A stretch of 64,000 bases of DNA, taken from the NCBI RefSeq assembly GCF_010365285.1, contig NZ_CP048286.1, forward strand, positions 3,979,501 to 4,043,500, given 5' to 3'. The notes beneath the pieces are model-generated. The model saw only the letters and a list, made by a program, of their open reading frames with translations, was not told where the DNA came from and ran no database searches. Position numbers and translations under genes: made by a program. Below, piece after piece: positions 63,340 to 64,000 of the stretch. The stretch is from Paenibacillus rhizovicinus (GTDB lineage Bacteria; Bacillota; Bacilli; Paenibacillales; Paenibacillaceae). Each line of letters opens with the position of its first letter. Within the stretch, counting starts at the first letter, position 1.

Positions 63340-64000
63340 ATGAACGTGCAGGCATTTCTTATTATGTTTCGGGAAGCGTTCGAAGCGATTCTGATCGTCG
63401 GCATCATCATTACGTATTTGAACCGGATCGGACAGTCGAAATGGAACAAGTACGTGTGGGTCGGCGTCTCGCTTGCGATCGCGGCTAGCCTGGGGGTTGC
63501 GATGCTGTTCCAGAACGTGCTGGACGGATACGCGACCATGGGCAGCAAGGATTACTTACGGATCGGCATCTTGATCGTATCGGCAGGGTTATTGACCCAT
63601 ATGATCATGTTCATGAGCAAGCAGAACCGCGAAATGCGAAGCAAGCTGCAGACCAAAGTGGCACTCATACTTACGGCCGGGGGCGCGATCAATATGATCG
63701 TGCACTCTTTTCTCGTTACGCTGCGCGAAGGCGTGGAGACCGTCTTCTTCTTCGCGGCGATCTCTTCCGGCGATATCTCGAAGTCGCTGCAAAGCTGGGG
63801 CGCGCTCGCGGGCCTAGCTGCGGCGGGGGTGCTCGGTCTGCTCGTCTTCAAAGGCAGCAAGCGGATTGCGCTCGGCACCTTCTTCAAAGTGACGAGCGTG
63901 TTCCTCATCATGATCGCCGCGGGCCTGCTGGTTCAAGCGGTCGGCGTCATGCAGGATCTGAACGTTATCGGCAGCGCGTATAAGACGCCGGGCGGCCAAA
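63340..64000 (+). CDS. FTR1-family iron permease, N-terminal part
   Basis: Open to the end of the window; 220 residues visible, ATG at 63340. The two REGxE-like motifs that bind ferric iron are present: FREAFEAILIVG in helix 1 and TLREGVETVFFFAAI in helix 4. Six membrane segments are visible. FTR1/EfeU permeases import iron after oxidation by a partner. The second half and any EfeO/EfeB partners lie outside. Control by the Fur-like box upstream fits this function. Confidence 0.92.
   Translation, partial: MNVQAFLIMFREAFEAILIVGIIITYLNRIGQSKWNKYVWVGVSLAIAASLGVAMLFQNVLDGYATMGSKDYLRIGILIVSAGLLTHMIMFMSKQNREMRSKLQTKVALILTAGGAINMIVHSFLVTLREGVETVFFFAAISSGDISKSLQSWGALAGLAAAGVLGLLVFKGSKRIALGTFFKVTSVFLIMIAAGLLVQAVGVMQDLNVIGSAYKTPGGQ

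Overview
The window looks like a chromosome segment of a GC-rich, endospore-forming Firmicute of the Paenibacillaceae (Paenibacillus/Cohnella type). The evidence is the conserved string prfA-prmC-spoIIR-sua5-mntP-ywlE-rpiB-ywlG-glyA-upp-atpZIBEFHAGDC, a sigma-F-like promoter before spoIIR, a YesM/YesN-type two-component pair, many secreted polysaccharide hydrolases, and AGGAGG-type ribosome binding sites. No rRNA, tRNA, IS element, prophage or CRISPR array was seen.

Layout. (1) 1-7470: a beta-mannan locus with the end of a sugar-binding lipoprotein, a YesM-like kinase, a YesN-like AraC regulator and two secreted GH26 mannanases. (2) 7749-13693: small accessory genes. They comprise a YnfA-family protein, a regulator-like protein that fuses an ArsR winged helix to a GyrB-like GHKL domain, a repeat-rich non-coding patch, a TetR regulator with a paired SMR efflux system, a YjgB-like secreted protein, a FrnE/DsbA-like protein and a PPP-family phosphatase. 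(3) 13710-24046: two ABC-transport operons read leftwards. One is Fbp/Phn-type with a divergent LysR gene. The other is a CUT1 sugar transporter joined to a Cys/Met-type PLP enzyme and a FadR-type regulator, under a promoter with a CcpA-like site. (4) 24347-28833: a DUF72 protein, an Rrf2 regulator, thioredoxin, a cytochrome-b/Mo-oxidoreductase fusion, a MerR/TipA regulator and a 48-aa peptide gene. (5) 29005-53209: the conserved core, interrupted by an MFS exporter, a sugar isomerase, a GRDP-like Cys/Gly-tailed protein and several short tandem-repeat arrays. A clear ZTP (pfl) riboswitch with its terminator precedes rpiB-ywlG-glyA. (6) 53382-56712: two tandem paralogous secreted GH5 enzymes, each with a cre-like site. 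(7) 57090-64000: an operon encoding a flippase-like protein, a membrane phosphodiesterase, a GT2 and a GT-C transferase (frameshifted here), followed by an FTR1-type iron-permease locus. Both units have a Fur-box-like sequence at the promoter.

How the genes work together. The two ends of the window carry extracellular glycan degradation, under YesMN on the left and CcpA-like sites on the right. The centre holds translation-termination, one-carbon, uracil-salvage and ATP-synthase functions. The least expected parts are the ArsR-GyrB-like fusion with degenerate ATPase motifs, the putatively iron-controlled glycolipid or envelope operon beside FTR1, the sugar-ABC/PLP-enzyme operon, the mutually exclusive hairpins just before atpD, and the repeat arrays inside an otherwise conserved gene string. 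All functions are read by eye from motifs and context; no database search was run.
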